A stretch of 6,743 nt of DNA from Desulfobulbus sp. (GCA_028684915.1 JAQUEZ010000309.1:1-6743); one strand, 5' to 3'. Positions 1 through 6,456 are shown, numbered from the stretch's first letter. The notes: generated by a model not told the origin, from the letters alone. Numbers and translations: made by a program.

Positions 1-324
1 GCGCTAAGCGCTTACCACAGCGGCTTTTCTCCTTTCGAGACAAAGCACGGGGTTAAAGGTGCTGAATTTGAGAACGTGCTTGTAGTCGTAGGTCGAGGAT
101 GGAACAGATACAACTTCGGTGAAATGCTCGACCTTGCAGCGCGGCCAGCCGTTCCCGCCGGTAAACAAGATGCATTCGAACGCAATCGTAATCTGTTTTA
201 CGTGGCATGCTCTCGTCCGAAACGGAGACTCTCGCTGCTGTTTACGCAAGTGTTGACATCACCGGCGATTGTAACCTTGGACCAATGGTTCGGTGAGGAA
301 AAAATCGAAGCGCTCGTATTCTAA
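1..324 (+). CDS. UvrD-like superfamily 1 helicase, C-terminal fragment (5' end outside window)
   Basis: The frame is open from the first base to the TAA at 322-324 and gives the last 107 residues. Two C-terminal helicase motifs are visible. Motif V is the TKHGVKGAEFENVLVV stretch (fragment residues 14-29). Motif VI is NLFYVACSRPKRRL (residues 64-77), which holds the arginine that contacts ATP in UvrD/Rep/PcrA enzymes. By family knowledge these are ATP-dependent 3'-5' DNA translocases; only the end of the second RecA-like domain is here, so the activity and any fused N-terminal domain cannot be judged. A GTG at 76 lies inside motif V and is not a real start. The gene ends 106 nt before the methyltransferase operon on the same strand. 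In defence islands such helicases often pair with an ATPase or nuclease gene (Gabija-like pairs are one example), but the partner would lie upstream of the window. Confidence 0.88.
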   Translation, partial: ALSAYHSGFSPFETKHGVKGAEFENVLVVVGRGWNRYNFGEMLDLAARPAVPAGKQDAFERNRNLFYVACSRPKRRLSLLFTQVLTSPAIVTLDQWFGEEKIEALVF

Positions 325-343
325 TCGTATGCGTCGGTAGGGT

Positions 344-348
344 GAGGA
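344..348 (+). promoter_or_regulatory. Ribosome binding site of the 28-codon leader frame
   Basis: GAGGA lies 6 nt before the ATG at 355. The quality and spacing of this site are the main reason to take the short frame seriously. Confidence 0.45.
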
Positions 349-354
349 AAAATA

Positions 355-441
355 ATGTTCAATTTAATTATGCGTTCAGTTGATTGGGACACAGGCCGAG
401 AGACTCTGCCACTTGGGCGAAGGATAGGACATGAAAAGTAG
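355..441 (+). CDS. Possible 28-residue leader peptide or gene remnant overlapping the first methyltransferase
   Basis: ATG 355 is preceded by GAGGA at 344-348 and opens a 28-codon frame ending in TAG at 439-441. The peptide starts MFNLIMRSVDWDTGRE and ends LPLGRRIGHEK; it is polar, has no membrane segment and matches no family that I recognise. Its end overlaps the methyltransferase start (ATG 431) by 11 nt in another frame, so ribosomes finishing it would be placed on the next start. It may be a translational-coupling leader, the 5' stub of a gene removed by deletion, or a chance frame. The sequence after the TAG in the same frame gives no recognisable continuation. Treat it as tentative. 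Confidence 0.3.
   Translation: MFNLIMRSVDWDTGRETLPLGRRIGHEK
419..424 (+). promoter_or_regulatory. Ribosome binding site supporting the ATG 431 start
   Basis: GAAGGA lies 6 nt before ATG 431. The alternative start at residue 23 (ATG 497) has only a GAGG directly touching the ATG, with no spacer, so this site favours the longer protein. Confidence 0.55.
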
Positions 442-1696
442 TGCTATGAAATCCGATTTCAATTTTGGCGACTCCAAAAAACGCGTGCCACTGAGGATGC
501 AATACCTTGGGTCGAAAGCTCGTATTTCGAATTGGATTTTACATGAAATAAAAAATAGTTTACCCGATGCCGATAGTTTCGTCGATGCGTTCGCCGGTAC
601 AGGTGTTGTCGGTGCCGCCGCAGCAAAACGCGGATACAAGCTATTTGCTAACGACATCCAGCCGTATTCGTACTGTATCCTCCAGTCGATGTTCGCTCAA
701 CCAACTAAAGGCGTGAATAAGGCGATAGCTGATTTAGAGAGCATTGCCAATATATCAGTATCATCCATATTTGGTCCAGTTATCGCTGCCTACGCCAAAG
801 AGGAAGACGACTTTTTTGCCGAGTCCAGGGACAACAAGCTAAACTGGAAACAGTATAAGTCTTTTTGTGAAAGGACCCCCATCGTAACTCCGACCAAAGA
901 ATTTATTTTATCAAAAACAGCCGAAAAGACATACGATCTTTTTGTAACTTATTATGCAAACACTTATTTTGGCGTGCGCCAGTGTATTCAACTTGATCTA
1001 CTAAGAAAAATGGCGTCACAATACTCTGAAAACGTTACTTTTCACATCATTGCTGCAACCTTAGCAGCTATGACTTATGCTGTTTCAAGCACAACACATT
1101 TGGCTCAATACCTGAAACCTTCATCCGCAAGTACCACGCAAAATCTAATCAACAAACGGTCTATCAATATCATTTCCGATGTTGTCACCAGGTTGAAAGG
1201 CATAAGCAAAACCAAACCGACGACTCTTTCTAGTTGCATACACAACAGTGACTTCCGTGTTGCCCTTTGTTCGATCAAGCCTGGCCCTAACCATGTGATA
1301 TATGTAGACCCTCCATATTTCAAGGAACATTATTCGCGGTACTATCATGTGCTTGACACCTTTTGCCTCTACGATTACCCAATGTTGACATACAACCCTC
1401 GCACCGATGCGGTAACCTCTGGTCGTTACAGGGAGGGGAGGATTGTATCGGAATTCGGGTTGAAATCGTCAGTCAAAAAAGCATTTGCGGATCTCTTCAA
1501 GCTAGGTGCGTCGCACAAAACAAACATTGTAATAAGTTATGCAGAAACATCACTTGCTGGAAAGAGTGAACTCCTTGCCCTTGCCAATGCCAGTGGATAT
1601 AAGGCTGACATTAAAGAAATATCAATAATACATTCAGGGCAAGGTCAACCGAGACATAATCTTGTAAAAGAATTTCTGTTCATTTGCACACTGTAA
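431..1696 (+). CDS. D12-class (Dam-like) DNA adenine-N6 methyltransferase
   Basis: A 421-residue protein predicted to transfer methyl groups from S-adenosylmethionine to adenine N6 in DNA. The motif order is that of the alpha group: MQYLGSKARI at residues 23-32 (motif X region, typical start of D12 enzymes), FAGTGVVG at 54-61 (motif I, AdoMet binding), a long middle segment of about 100-280 that should hold target recognition, then YVDPPYF with the catalytic DPPY at 293-296, followed by YSRYYHVLDTF (301-311), a block common in this family. All key residues are present, so it looks intact. The length is above that of Dam (about 280 residues), mainly because of the middle segment and 22 extra residues before the usual start. 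I chose ATG 431 because of GAAGGA at 419-424; ATG 497 would give the canonical N-terminus. It is the first gene of a tight operon with two more methylases and a fused nuclease, so its likely job is host self-protection or modification of one strand or half-site. Confidence 0.9.
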   Translation: MKSSAMKSDFNFGDSKKRVPLRMQYLGSKARISNWILHEIKNSLPDADSFVDAFAGTGVVGAAAAKRGYKLFANDIQPYSYCILQSMFAQPTKGVNKAIADLESIANISVSSIFGPVIAAYAKEEDDFFAESRDNKLNWKQYKSFCERTPIVTPTKEFILSKTAEKTYDLFVTYYANTYFGVRQCIQLDLLRKMASQYSENVTFHIIAATLAAMTYAVSSTTHLAQYLKPSSASTTQNLINKRSINIISDVVTRLKGISKTKPTTLSSCIHNSDFRVALCSIKPGPNHVIYVDPPYFKEHYSRYYHVLDTFCLYDYPMLTYNPRTDAVTSGRYREGRIVSEFGLKSSVKKAFADLFKLGASHKTNIVISYAETSLAGKSELLALANASGYKADIKEISIIHSGQGQPRHNLVKEFLFICTL

Positions 1697-1700
1697 GGGA
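1695..1700 (+). promoter_or_regulatory. Ribosome binding site built into the upstream stop codon, deciding a TTG start
   Basis: AAGGGA starts inside the TAA stop (1694-1696) of the first methylase gene and sits 6 nt before TTG 1707. No ATG or GTG is nearby in this frame before conserved sequence begins, so the TTG start is supported. The arrangement suggests termination-reinitiation coupling. Confidence 0.6.
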
Positions 1701-1706
1701 TCTATA

Positions 1707-3299
1707 TTGGAAAACGTCCTAAGCCTCGTAGAAAGCCTGGAAAAACTCTCTCCCGAGCATGATACACCTGTTGGTTTAATTCATCCATACTGGGCACGGA
1801 AGCCCCTTAATATTGTCCGGCAGCTTATCCGCGAATTTTCAAAAAAAGGCGATGTTGTCGCCGACCCATTTGTTGGCTCCGGCACAACAGTTTTCGCGGC
1901 CCTTTCGGAAGGAAGGAAGGTAATCGCCTCCGATCTGAACCCGTTGTCGATTTTTGTAACAGAATCCATTGTTGACCTGTTGGAATCGCCGAAAGAGAAA
2001 ATTAAAGCGGCACACCAATTTATAGATGACCTAAGCGCTGGGGTGTTACCCTTGTTCCACTATTGCGATGACTTCTTTGTCGAGAGGGAGCGCTTTTTGG
2101 CGGTAGGAGAATACGAAGGCGGCAACTTCGAACTTATCCCAACCGAAATTGTCCTGAAAAAAAAATGCGGGAAGACTTTGAAGGGTAGACGTGTTGAGAA
2201 GCCAATCCCTAGTTGGATGGCTAAAAAAGCCACAACAGTTTTATCGAACACTCCTATCAATTTTGAAGCCGTGAAACTGCGTCCCAATTCAAGGATTGCC
2301 ATTCCGAATGGCGCGATCCTTGCCCATTATTATGAGTATAAAAACCAAATATCCATCAATTTGGCCCTTCAGCTAATTGCGTCCGGTAAGTATGGCAGGA
2401 AGAACGAGAACGTGCTGAAATTGCTGTTGTCGGCATCCTTGCCCCTCCTACGTCTAAGCGATAAAAAAGCGTCGTCACAATGGCCCTATTGGCGTCCCAA
2501 GGAACATCTTACATCTCGGAACCCAATACCGGTGCTACTGAGAAAATTGCAGGCTATTGAAAACGCAGTCGAATGGTTACAGGCTAATGTTGCAGGGAAA
2601 GATAAGCAGAAGCTATCGGATCGGGTGCAGCTTTATAATGTACCCATCCAATCGTTGATTCCCAAGTATGTGCAACATGGCCAGGCCGACTTGGTCCTTA
2701 CAGACCCACCATACTCCGACCAAGCGCCGTATCTGGAGTATTCAGCGCTTTGGATTGAGTTGATCGGGTTGAAACTGCCAGCACACGCATACAAGCATGA
2801 GATTGTGAAAACCGACGCGCCATCAAGGGTTGACGATTCAAACGATTATATCCCTAGATTGCGCCAAGGGTTAAGGGCGTGTACCCAACTGCTTAAACCG
2901 GAGGGCTCTCTTATCTGGTTTTACCAAGACCATAGCGTCGAACATTGGGCGGCAATCGCTGCAGAAGCGGCTGCGAATGGTTTAAGCATCTTGAACGTTG
3001 TGCCCATGGCGAAGCAGCGCCGGTCAATGAAAACGGTGACTTCTCCCGGTGCAACGCTTGACGGCGATCTTATCCTTATATTCAAAAAAACATCTGTGGA
3101 AGCCAGACACCAGTATTCCATTGAACAGGCTCGCAGAATTATCCTTGATGAATTGGCCCCATTTCCCGATACCGCCCCTTATTTTGATAAATATGCTGCA
3201 ATTGTGAAGGCTGGCTTGAAATTTCATTTATTCGGCCCACTATCCCAGTCATATAAGGATATCCGCAAAATACTACCTTCTATGGATAATTGGAGATGA
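1707..3299 (+). CDS. DNA methyltransferase (N6-adenine or N4-cytosine) with early motif I and late DPPY
   Basis: A 530-residue protein from a TTG start. Residues 25-36 (IHPYWARKPLNI) precede motif I, DPFVGSGTT at 53-61, and ASDLNPL at 74-80 gives the acidic residue that contacts AdoMet ribose. The catalytic motif IV, LTDPPYSDQAPYLEY, has DPPY at 333-336. Family knowledge: the HPYWARKPL-motif I-DLNP order resembles the COG1743/DUF1156 type of adenine-specific methylases, whose N-termini carry a similar W-A-R-(K/R)-P-L block; DPFxGSGTT itself is the usual N6_N4_Mtase signature, but in beta enzymes it comes last. Residues 110-310 have no known motif and probably hold target recognition. A second block, IVKTDAPSR (366-374), recurs in the downstream protein. 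All catalytic residues are present, so activity is expected; whether the target is A or C cannot be told. It lies 10 nt after the D12 methylase and 1 nt before the methylase-nuclease fusion. Confidence 0.87.
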   Translation: MENVLSLVESLEKLSPEHDTPVGLIHPYWARKPLNIVRQLIREFSKKGDVVADPFVGSGTTVFAALSEGRKVIASDLNPLSIFVTESIVDLLESPKEKIKAAHQFIDDLSAGVLPLFHYCDDFFVERERFLAVGEYEGGNFELIPTEIVLKKKCGKTLKGRRVEKPIPSWMAKKATTVLSNTPINFEAVKLRPNSRIAIPNGAILAHYYEYKNQISINLALQLIASGKYGRKNENVLKLLLSASLPLLRLSDKKASSQWPYWRPKEHLTSRNPIPVLLRKLQAIENAVEWLQANVAGKDKQKLSDRVQLYNVPIQSLIPKYVQHGQADLVLTDPPYSDQAPYLEYSALWIELIGLKLPAHAYKHEIVKTDAPSRVDDSNDYIPRLRQGLRACTQLLKPEGSLIWFYQDHSVEHWAAIAAEAAANGLSILNVVPMAKQRRSMKTVTSPGATLDGDLILIFKKTSVEARHQYSIEQARRIILDELAPFPDTAPYFDKYAAIVKAGLKFHLFGPLSQSYKDIRKILPSMDNWR

Positions 3300-3300
3300 T

Positions 3301-5658
3301 ATGTACTGGCTTTTGAGCGAAAGCGAACAGAAGAAGGTTAGGAATATCGTAAGCGCATTGACTACAGAATTATCGGTCATAAAGGGCAATCCCCAGACCG
3401 ATCAATTATTCCCCTTCGTTGGCCGGAAGGACAGGCGCAAAGCGGAGTGCATAGTAAGCCACCTGTGTCCCGCAAAGGGTGTGGTTGCTGACCCGTTCTC
3501 GGGCTCCGGTATCCACCCCTACGCTATTCAAGCTTTGGGCCGTACAGCACTTGCCAACGAGTGGGAACCCTACACAAACCGGCTATCAAGCGCTCCCTGG
3601 CGTCTCCCCCCAAAGGCGGCATTGGAAATAGCCTACAAAGAACTAATAGCCAAAATCCAACCTGAACTTGACAAGTTATATTGGACAAGGTGTCCCTGCG
3701 GGGCGGACCATGTATTCAAAAGTCTTTTTTATGACCGCAACCCACTGAAATATACTGATGTTACCGAACATGAGCGACTCGGTTCGGATGGCGAAAACAT
3801 CGAATATCGCGGTAAATACAAATGTCCGGATTGCGATAAAAAAGGAAAGTTTTTCGACAAAAACGACGCTAAACATCTTGCCCAAATATCGACCTTTCCG
3901 GCACATCCTATTTTCAAAACGACCTTGATTGAAAACTCGCGTATAAACCTTTCTAAAGAATTCACAGTTTATGGTGCCCTATTTCCGCATAGATCAAAAT
4001 TGGCACTTGTTATAATTTGGGAGAACATTCAAACGATAAAATGTTCCCTCACCATTAAGTCCTTTTTGGAAGATGTCTTTCTGTCAATACTTCCCCAGGC
4101 AAAATATAAGGATTATCGAAGCAAGAGTCAGGATCTACATTGCCCTCCTGAAAAACTCCGAGAAAACAATCTGTTGTATGTCTATCAAGATAATTACCAT
4201 AAACGTTGGAAGGGCTTGAAAAACTATAAGTTTGCGCTGACAGATAAAATAAAACCTTCCACCAATCCGATCCAACTGTCAGATTTTCGAGAATTTTTCA
4301 ATTCCATTGGTGACTGTTCAGTGGACCTTGTATTTACCGATCCACCCTGGATCGATGGAACGGCATACTTCGAACGTGCCCAATTGTACCATCCCTGGAT
4401 GAAGTACGATTTAAAGAAAGATAAGCTAAGGCTCGAAAATGAAATGGTTGTCTCCGACGCACCTTCCCGGAAAAAGGCCCATAGTATTGAGCGTTGGTGG
4501 AACGACTTGGAAGTTTTTTTTCAAAGCAGCTATCGCGTGTTGAAAGCCAATCAATTCGTTGCGCTTTTCTTTAGACCTATTCCGGCTAGTCAATGGTTGA
4601 GCAACCTCAATCGAATCAAATTGGTAGCACGCAAAGCCGGCTTTGAGCCATTATTGAGTATTGATGTTGGAAGCTCTGATCCTTCCATGCGAATTCAGCA
4701 ATCAGCAGCTTACATTTTTTCCCAAGATGTAGTGATGCTCTTTCTTCGCTTGGAATCTGGCATAAGAAGGGAGTTTGTTGGAGACTACGACTTAGACCAA
4801 TTCGTTTACCAAACCGCCGTTGAAGTCCAGGAAAACCTTAAACGTGCATTTTTCTATAACGAGTGGAGAAAGGCATTTTCTGATAAGCTTAAGTCTTTAG
4901 GGTTAAAAAGAATCGATTCTCCCAAAGAAGAATCTAGAATCTTCCAACTATTCGGAAGGTATTGTGATGAGGTTGCAACAAGTCAGTTTCTGCCCAAACT
5001 CCAGACGCCTTTTTCCAGCCAGCTTTTCGATACTCCTGCTATCGAACGTCTGTTCACTTACGTTCCTCAAATAATAGATGATCTTACCCTGAAAGGAAAG
5101 ATTTTCACTTACGACCAGTTTTTATTGGAACTGTCCGAGTTTGTTGAAAACGGCACACGTCAACTGATATCGACCATCGAAAAGGTTGATATTAAAGCAA
5201 TGATTGAAACGTATGCCGAAGCGCAGCCTGATGGTCATTTCCGTCGTCGGCCACTTCCCACCCTTCCAAAAGGCTTAACCCATGTACTGGCGTTAGACCC
5301 CTATGGATTTGAAGCCTTTATCGCCCAATTGCTTGCAGCCCAAGGTTATACAAAACTAGCATTGCTAGGACGTTCCGGAGATAGGGGGGTTGATGTTATG
5401 GGGTTGGATGCTGATGGCAATAGCACAGTCGTCCAGTGCAAGCGGTATATAAAGAATAATGTTTCATCCGAACCAATTCAACGATTACACAGCTTTGCTG
5501 TCACCAGGGGTGCCAAGAGAAAAATATTGGTTACGACATCAGGCTTCACCCCTCAGGCCAAAGAAGAAGCCAAGCATACTGGCACCGAACTTATAAACGG
5601 CAAGAAATTGGAGCAGCTTATTGCCAAATTCATACCTAATATTTTTGACGAGGTGTGA
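3301..5658 (+). CDS. Methyltransferase-Mrr nuclease fusion: single-chain restriction-modification protein
   Basis: A 785-residue protein with two enzymatic parts. The methylase half has motif I, ADPFSGSG (63-70), a zinc-ribbon candidate with Cys131, Cys133, Cys175 and Cys178 (CPCG and CPDC), and motif IV, FTDPPWIDGTAYF, with DPPW at 347-350. EMVVSDAPSR (381-390) matches a block in the gene before it. Residues about 490-655 have no motif that I recognise and may be a helical linker or recognition part. The C-terminus (about 665-775) is an Mrr_cat-type PD-(D/E)xK domain: YGFEAFIAQLL with Glu671, GDRGVD with Asp698, and VQCKRY with Gln712 and Lys714, then KILVTTSGFT, a typical Mrr-family strand. 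The nuclease triad is complete. Mrr itself cuts methylated DNA; in a fusion with a methylase the domain could instead cut unmodified sites, as in type IIC/IIG enzymes. The sequence cannot decide between these. ATG 3301 follows the preceding TGA (3297-3299) by one base, indicating coupled translation. It should act in the cytoplasm as a complex with the other two methylases (inference). Confidence 0.88.
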   Translation: MYWLLSESEQKKVRNIVSALTTELSVIKGNPQTDQLFPFVGRKDRRKAECIVSHLCPAKGVVADPFSGSGIHPYAIQALGRTALANEWEPYTNRLSSAPWRLPPKAALEIAYKELIAKIQPELDKLYWTRCPCGADHVFKSLFYDRNPLKYTDVTEHERLGSDGENIEYRGKYKCPDCDKKGKFFDKNDAKHLAQISTFPAHPIFKTTLIENSRINLSKEFTVYGALFPHRSKLALVIIWENIQTIKCSLTIKSFLEDVFLSILPQAKYKDYRSKSQDLHCPPEKLRENNLLYVYQDNYHKRWKGLKNYKFALTDKIKPSTNPIQLSDFREFFNSIGDCSVDLVFTDPPWIDGTAYFERAQLYHPWMKYDLKKDKLRLENEMVVSDAPSRKKAHSIERWWNDLEVFFQSSYRVLKANQFVALFFRPIPASQWLSNLNRIKLVARKAGFEPLLSIDVGSSDPSMRIQQSAAYIFSQDVVMLFLRLESGIRREFVGDYDLDQFVYQTAVEVQENLKRAFFYNEWRKAFSDKLKSLGLKRIDSPKEESRIFQLFGRYCDEVATSQFLPKLQTPFSSQLFDTPAIERLFTYVPQIIDDLTLKGKIFTYDQFLLELSEFVENGTRQLISTIEKVDIKAMIETYAEAQPDGHFRRRPLPTLPKGLTHVLALDPYGFEAFIAQLLAAQGYTKLALLGRSGDRGVDVMGLDADGNSTVVQCKRYIKNNVSSEPIQRLHSFAVTRGAKRKILVTTSGFTPQAKEEAKHTGTELINGKKLEQLIAKFIPNIFDEV

Positions 5659-5676
5659 GGATTTTTACTAGGGACC

Positions 5677-5715
5677 AAAGGAGAGTAAATGATTATCCAC
5701 AAGATGTGGTTCTAA
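5677..5715 (+). other. Strong ribosome binding site with an 8-codon frame after the operon
   Basis: AAAGGAG at 5677-5683 stands 5 nt before ATG 5689, which opens MIIHKMWF and stops at TAA 5713-5715. After that stop the same frame stays open to about 5922, but the readthrough product has no recognisable features. It may be the broken start of a lost gene, a leader for the next gene, or chance. The ribosome site is among the strongest in the window, which is odd for a frame this short. Confidence 0.25.
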
Positions 5716-5724
5716 GCCGGAATC

Positions 5725-5766
5725 GCCGAAAATTCCGACGTCTCGATAATGATTGAGTTTTCGGGC
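5725..5766 (+). repeat. Inverted repeat (hairpin) with a 25-nt loop
   Basis: GCCGAAAA at 5725-5732 pairs with TTTTCGGGC at 5758-5766, 8 pairs with one bulged G. The loop can form a smaller stem (CTCGA with TTGAG, 5 pairs including one wobble). Part of its right arm (5762-5766) is also needed by the next hairpin, so the two are mutually exclusive. Confidence 0.5.
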
Positions 5767-5811
5767 CAACACTACTACTCAGCCAAGCGCTCGCTAAGCT
5801 TGAGTGGCCCG
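5762..5811 (+). repeat. Second, competing hairpin
   Basis: CGGGCCA at 5762-5768 and TGGCCCG at 5805-5811 are perfect 7-base complements. CTCA 5778-5781 can pair with TGAG 5801-5804 and AGC 5786-5788 with GCT 5798-5800, extending the stem with a left-side bulge of nine bases. It shares 5762-5766 with the preceding hairpin, the geometry of an attenuator or of a structured RNA, but no T-run follows it, so a simple terminator is unlikely. Confidence 0.5.
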
Positions 5812-5837
5812 CTTTGCAATTTGCAAGAGTGGCGCTT
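5802..5837 (+). repeat. Short direct repeat pair with a TTGCAA doublet between
   Basis: GAGTGGCCCGCTT (5802-5814) recurs as GAGTGGCGCTT (5827-5837), two bases shorter. Between them TTGCAA appears twice (5814-5819 and 5821-5826), and TTGCAA is itself a palindrome. The cause is unknown; it could be a protein-binding site or a product of replication slippage. Confidence 0.4.
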
Positions 5838-5851
5838 AACAATGGAGCGCC
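5831..5851 (+). repeat. GC-rich hairpin GGCGCT/AGCGCC
   Basis: GGCGCT 5831-5836 and AGCGCC 5846-5851 are perfect complements around a 9-base loop. No T-run follows, so it is not a typical intrinsic terminator. It closes the structured block of 5725-5851, about 50 nt before the next gene. Confidence 0.45.
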
Positions 5852-5900
5852 TTGCTGTGTACCCGTTTCGTGAGCAGACCCCAATTACGGAGAAACGTTT

Positions 5901-6416
5901 ATGGCCTGTCCTCTTGAGTTAAAAGATACTATGAGCTTACTTACCTTTGTTCCAATATTAATTTCTTTCGTAATCTTGGTTATTGCATGGGTACAACTCT
6001 CAATAAATAGATCCCAACTTAGACTTAATTTGTATAATCGACGTTTTGCGGTTTATGACAAAACGCTAAGTTACTGTTTGATTTATATGAAACCCGAAAA
6101 AAGAACCGATGTAGAAATTAGGGAGCGCGAGACTGAATTTGTGAGAGCCTATAGAGAATCTATCTTTTTATTTGGTGAAAACTCGAACGTACATAAAGCA
6201 CTGACTGAAATAAAATACACGCTTGGACAATTGATAGGTTTAAAAGAAGATTTGAATAGTAAACGTCCTGACACAGACGAACATAAAGAAATTTTCAGAT
6301 TAATACAGTTGCAACCCGACCTCGCAAAATTACTTCAAAAACTCGAATTGTCTTTGTGGCCATGGCTAGATTTTCACAAGATAGGCGCCATTTCTAACAC
6401 TACCGAAGGGTCATAA
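5901..6416 (+). CDS. Membrane-anchored protein of unknown function
   Basis: A 171-residue protein with no family that I recognise. Residues about 13-32 (LLTFVPILISFVILVIAW and flanks) form one clear hydrophobic helix; the following QLSINRSQLRLNLYNRRF is positively charged, so by the positive-inside rule the C-terminal part should be cytoplasmic. The segment RLNLYNRRFAVYDKTLSY (41-58) resembles the helix that follows the membrane anchor in many small hypothetical proteins (seen by general pattern only). The rest is charged and helical, perhaps a coiled coil around 65-155. ATG 5901 is supported by GGAG at 5889-5892 with an 8-nt spacer; ATG 5931 (residue 11), directly before the hydrophobic helix, is an alternative with a weaker site. 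The coding sequence looks more A/T-rich than the methylase genes, and the gene stands 242 nt from the operon, so it is probably a separate unit. A role as a defence effector is possible but nothing in the sequence shows it. Confidence 0.7.
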   Translation: MACPLELKDTMSLLTFVPILISFVILVIAWVQLSINRSQLRLNLYNRRFAVYDKTLSYCLIYMKPEKRTDVEIRERETEFVRAYRESIFLFGENSNVHKALTEIKYTLGQLIGLKEDLNSKRPDTDEHKEIFRLIQLQPDLAKLLQKLELSLWPWLDFHKIGAISNTTEGS

Positions 6417-6456
6417 ACCGAGCTTTGCTTTTGGGTACACTTAAACAAACGACACA

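Noticed and set aside
1..324. Calling the helicase GajB of Gabija
   Set aside because: Only motifs V and VI are visible and no GajA partner is in the window; many UvrD-like defence helicases share these motifs.
1105..1569. Overlapping frames of 67-72 codons within the first methylase gene on both strands
   Set aside because: They lie inside a gene with clear catalytic motifs and show no features of their own.
431..5658. Assignment to DISARM, BREX or a type I/III restriction system
   Set aside because: No PglZ, BrxC-like ATPase, DrmA/B/C, HsdR/HsdS or Mod/Res features are present; methylases alone are not enough for any of these names.
5764..5851. Integron attC site
   Set aside because: GCTTAAC (5834-5840) fits one core box and the area is palindromic, but I found no matching GTTRRRY partner at a suitable distance on either strand.
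5693..5884. 63-codon open frame on the minus strand
   Set aside because: It overlaps the hairpin-rich spacer, has no ribosome site that I can see and a low-complexity Ser/Ala/Arg-rich product; the paired arms leave both strands open by chance.
5749..5922. 57-codon plus-strand frame starting with ATG 5749
   Set aside because: No ribosome site, no recognisable protein features, and it runs across three hairpins and into the better-supported 5901 gene.
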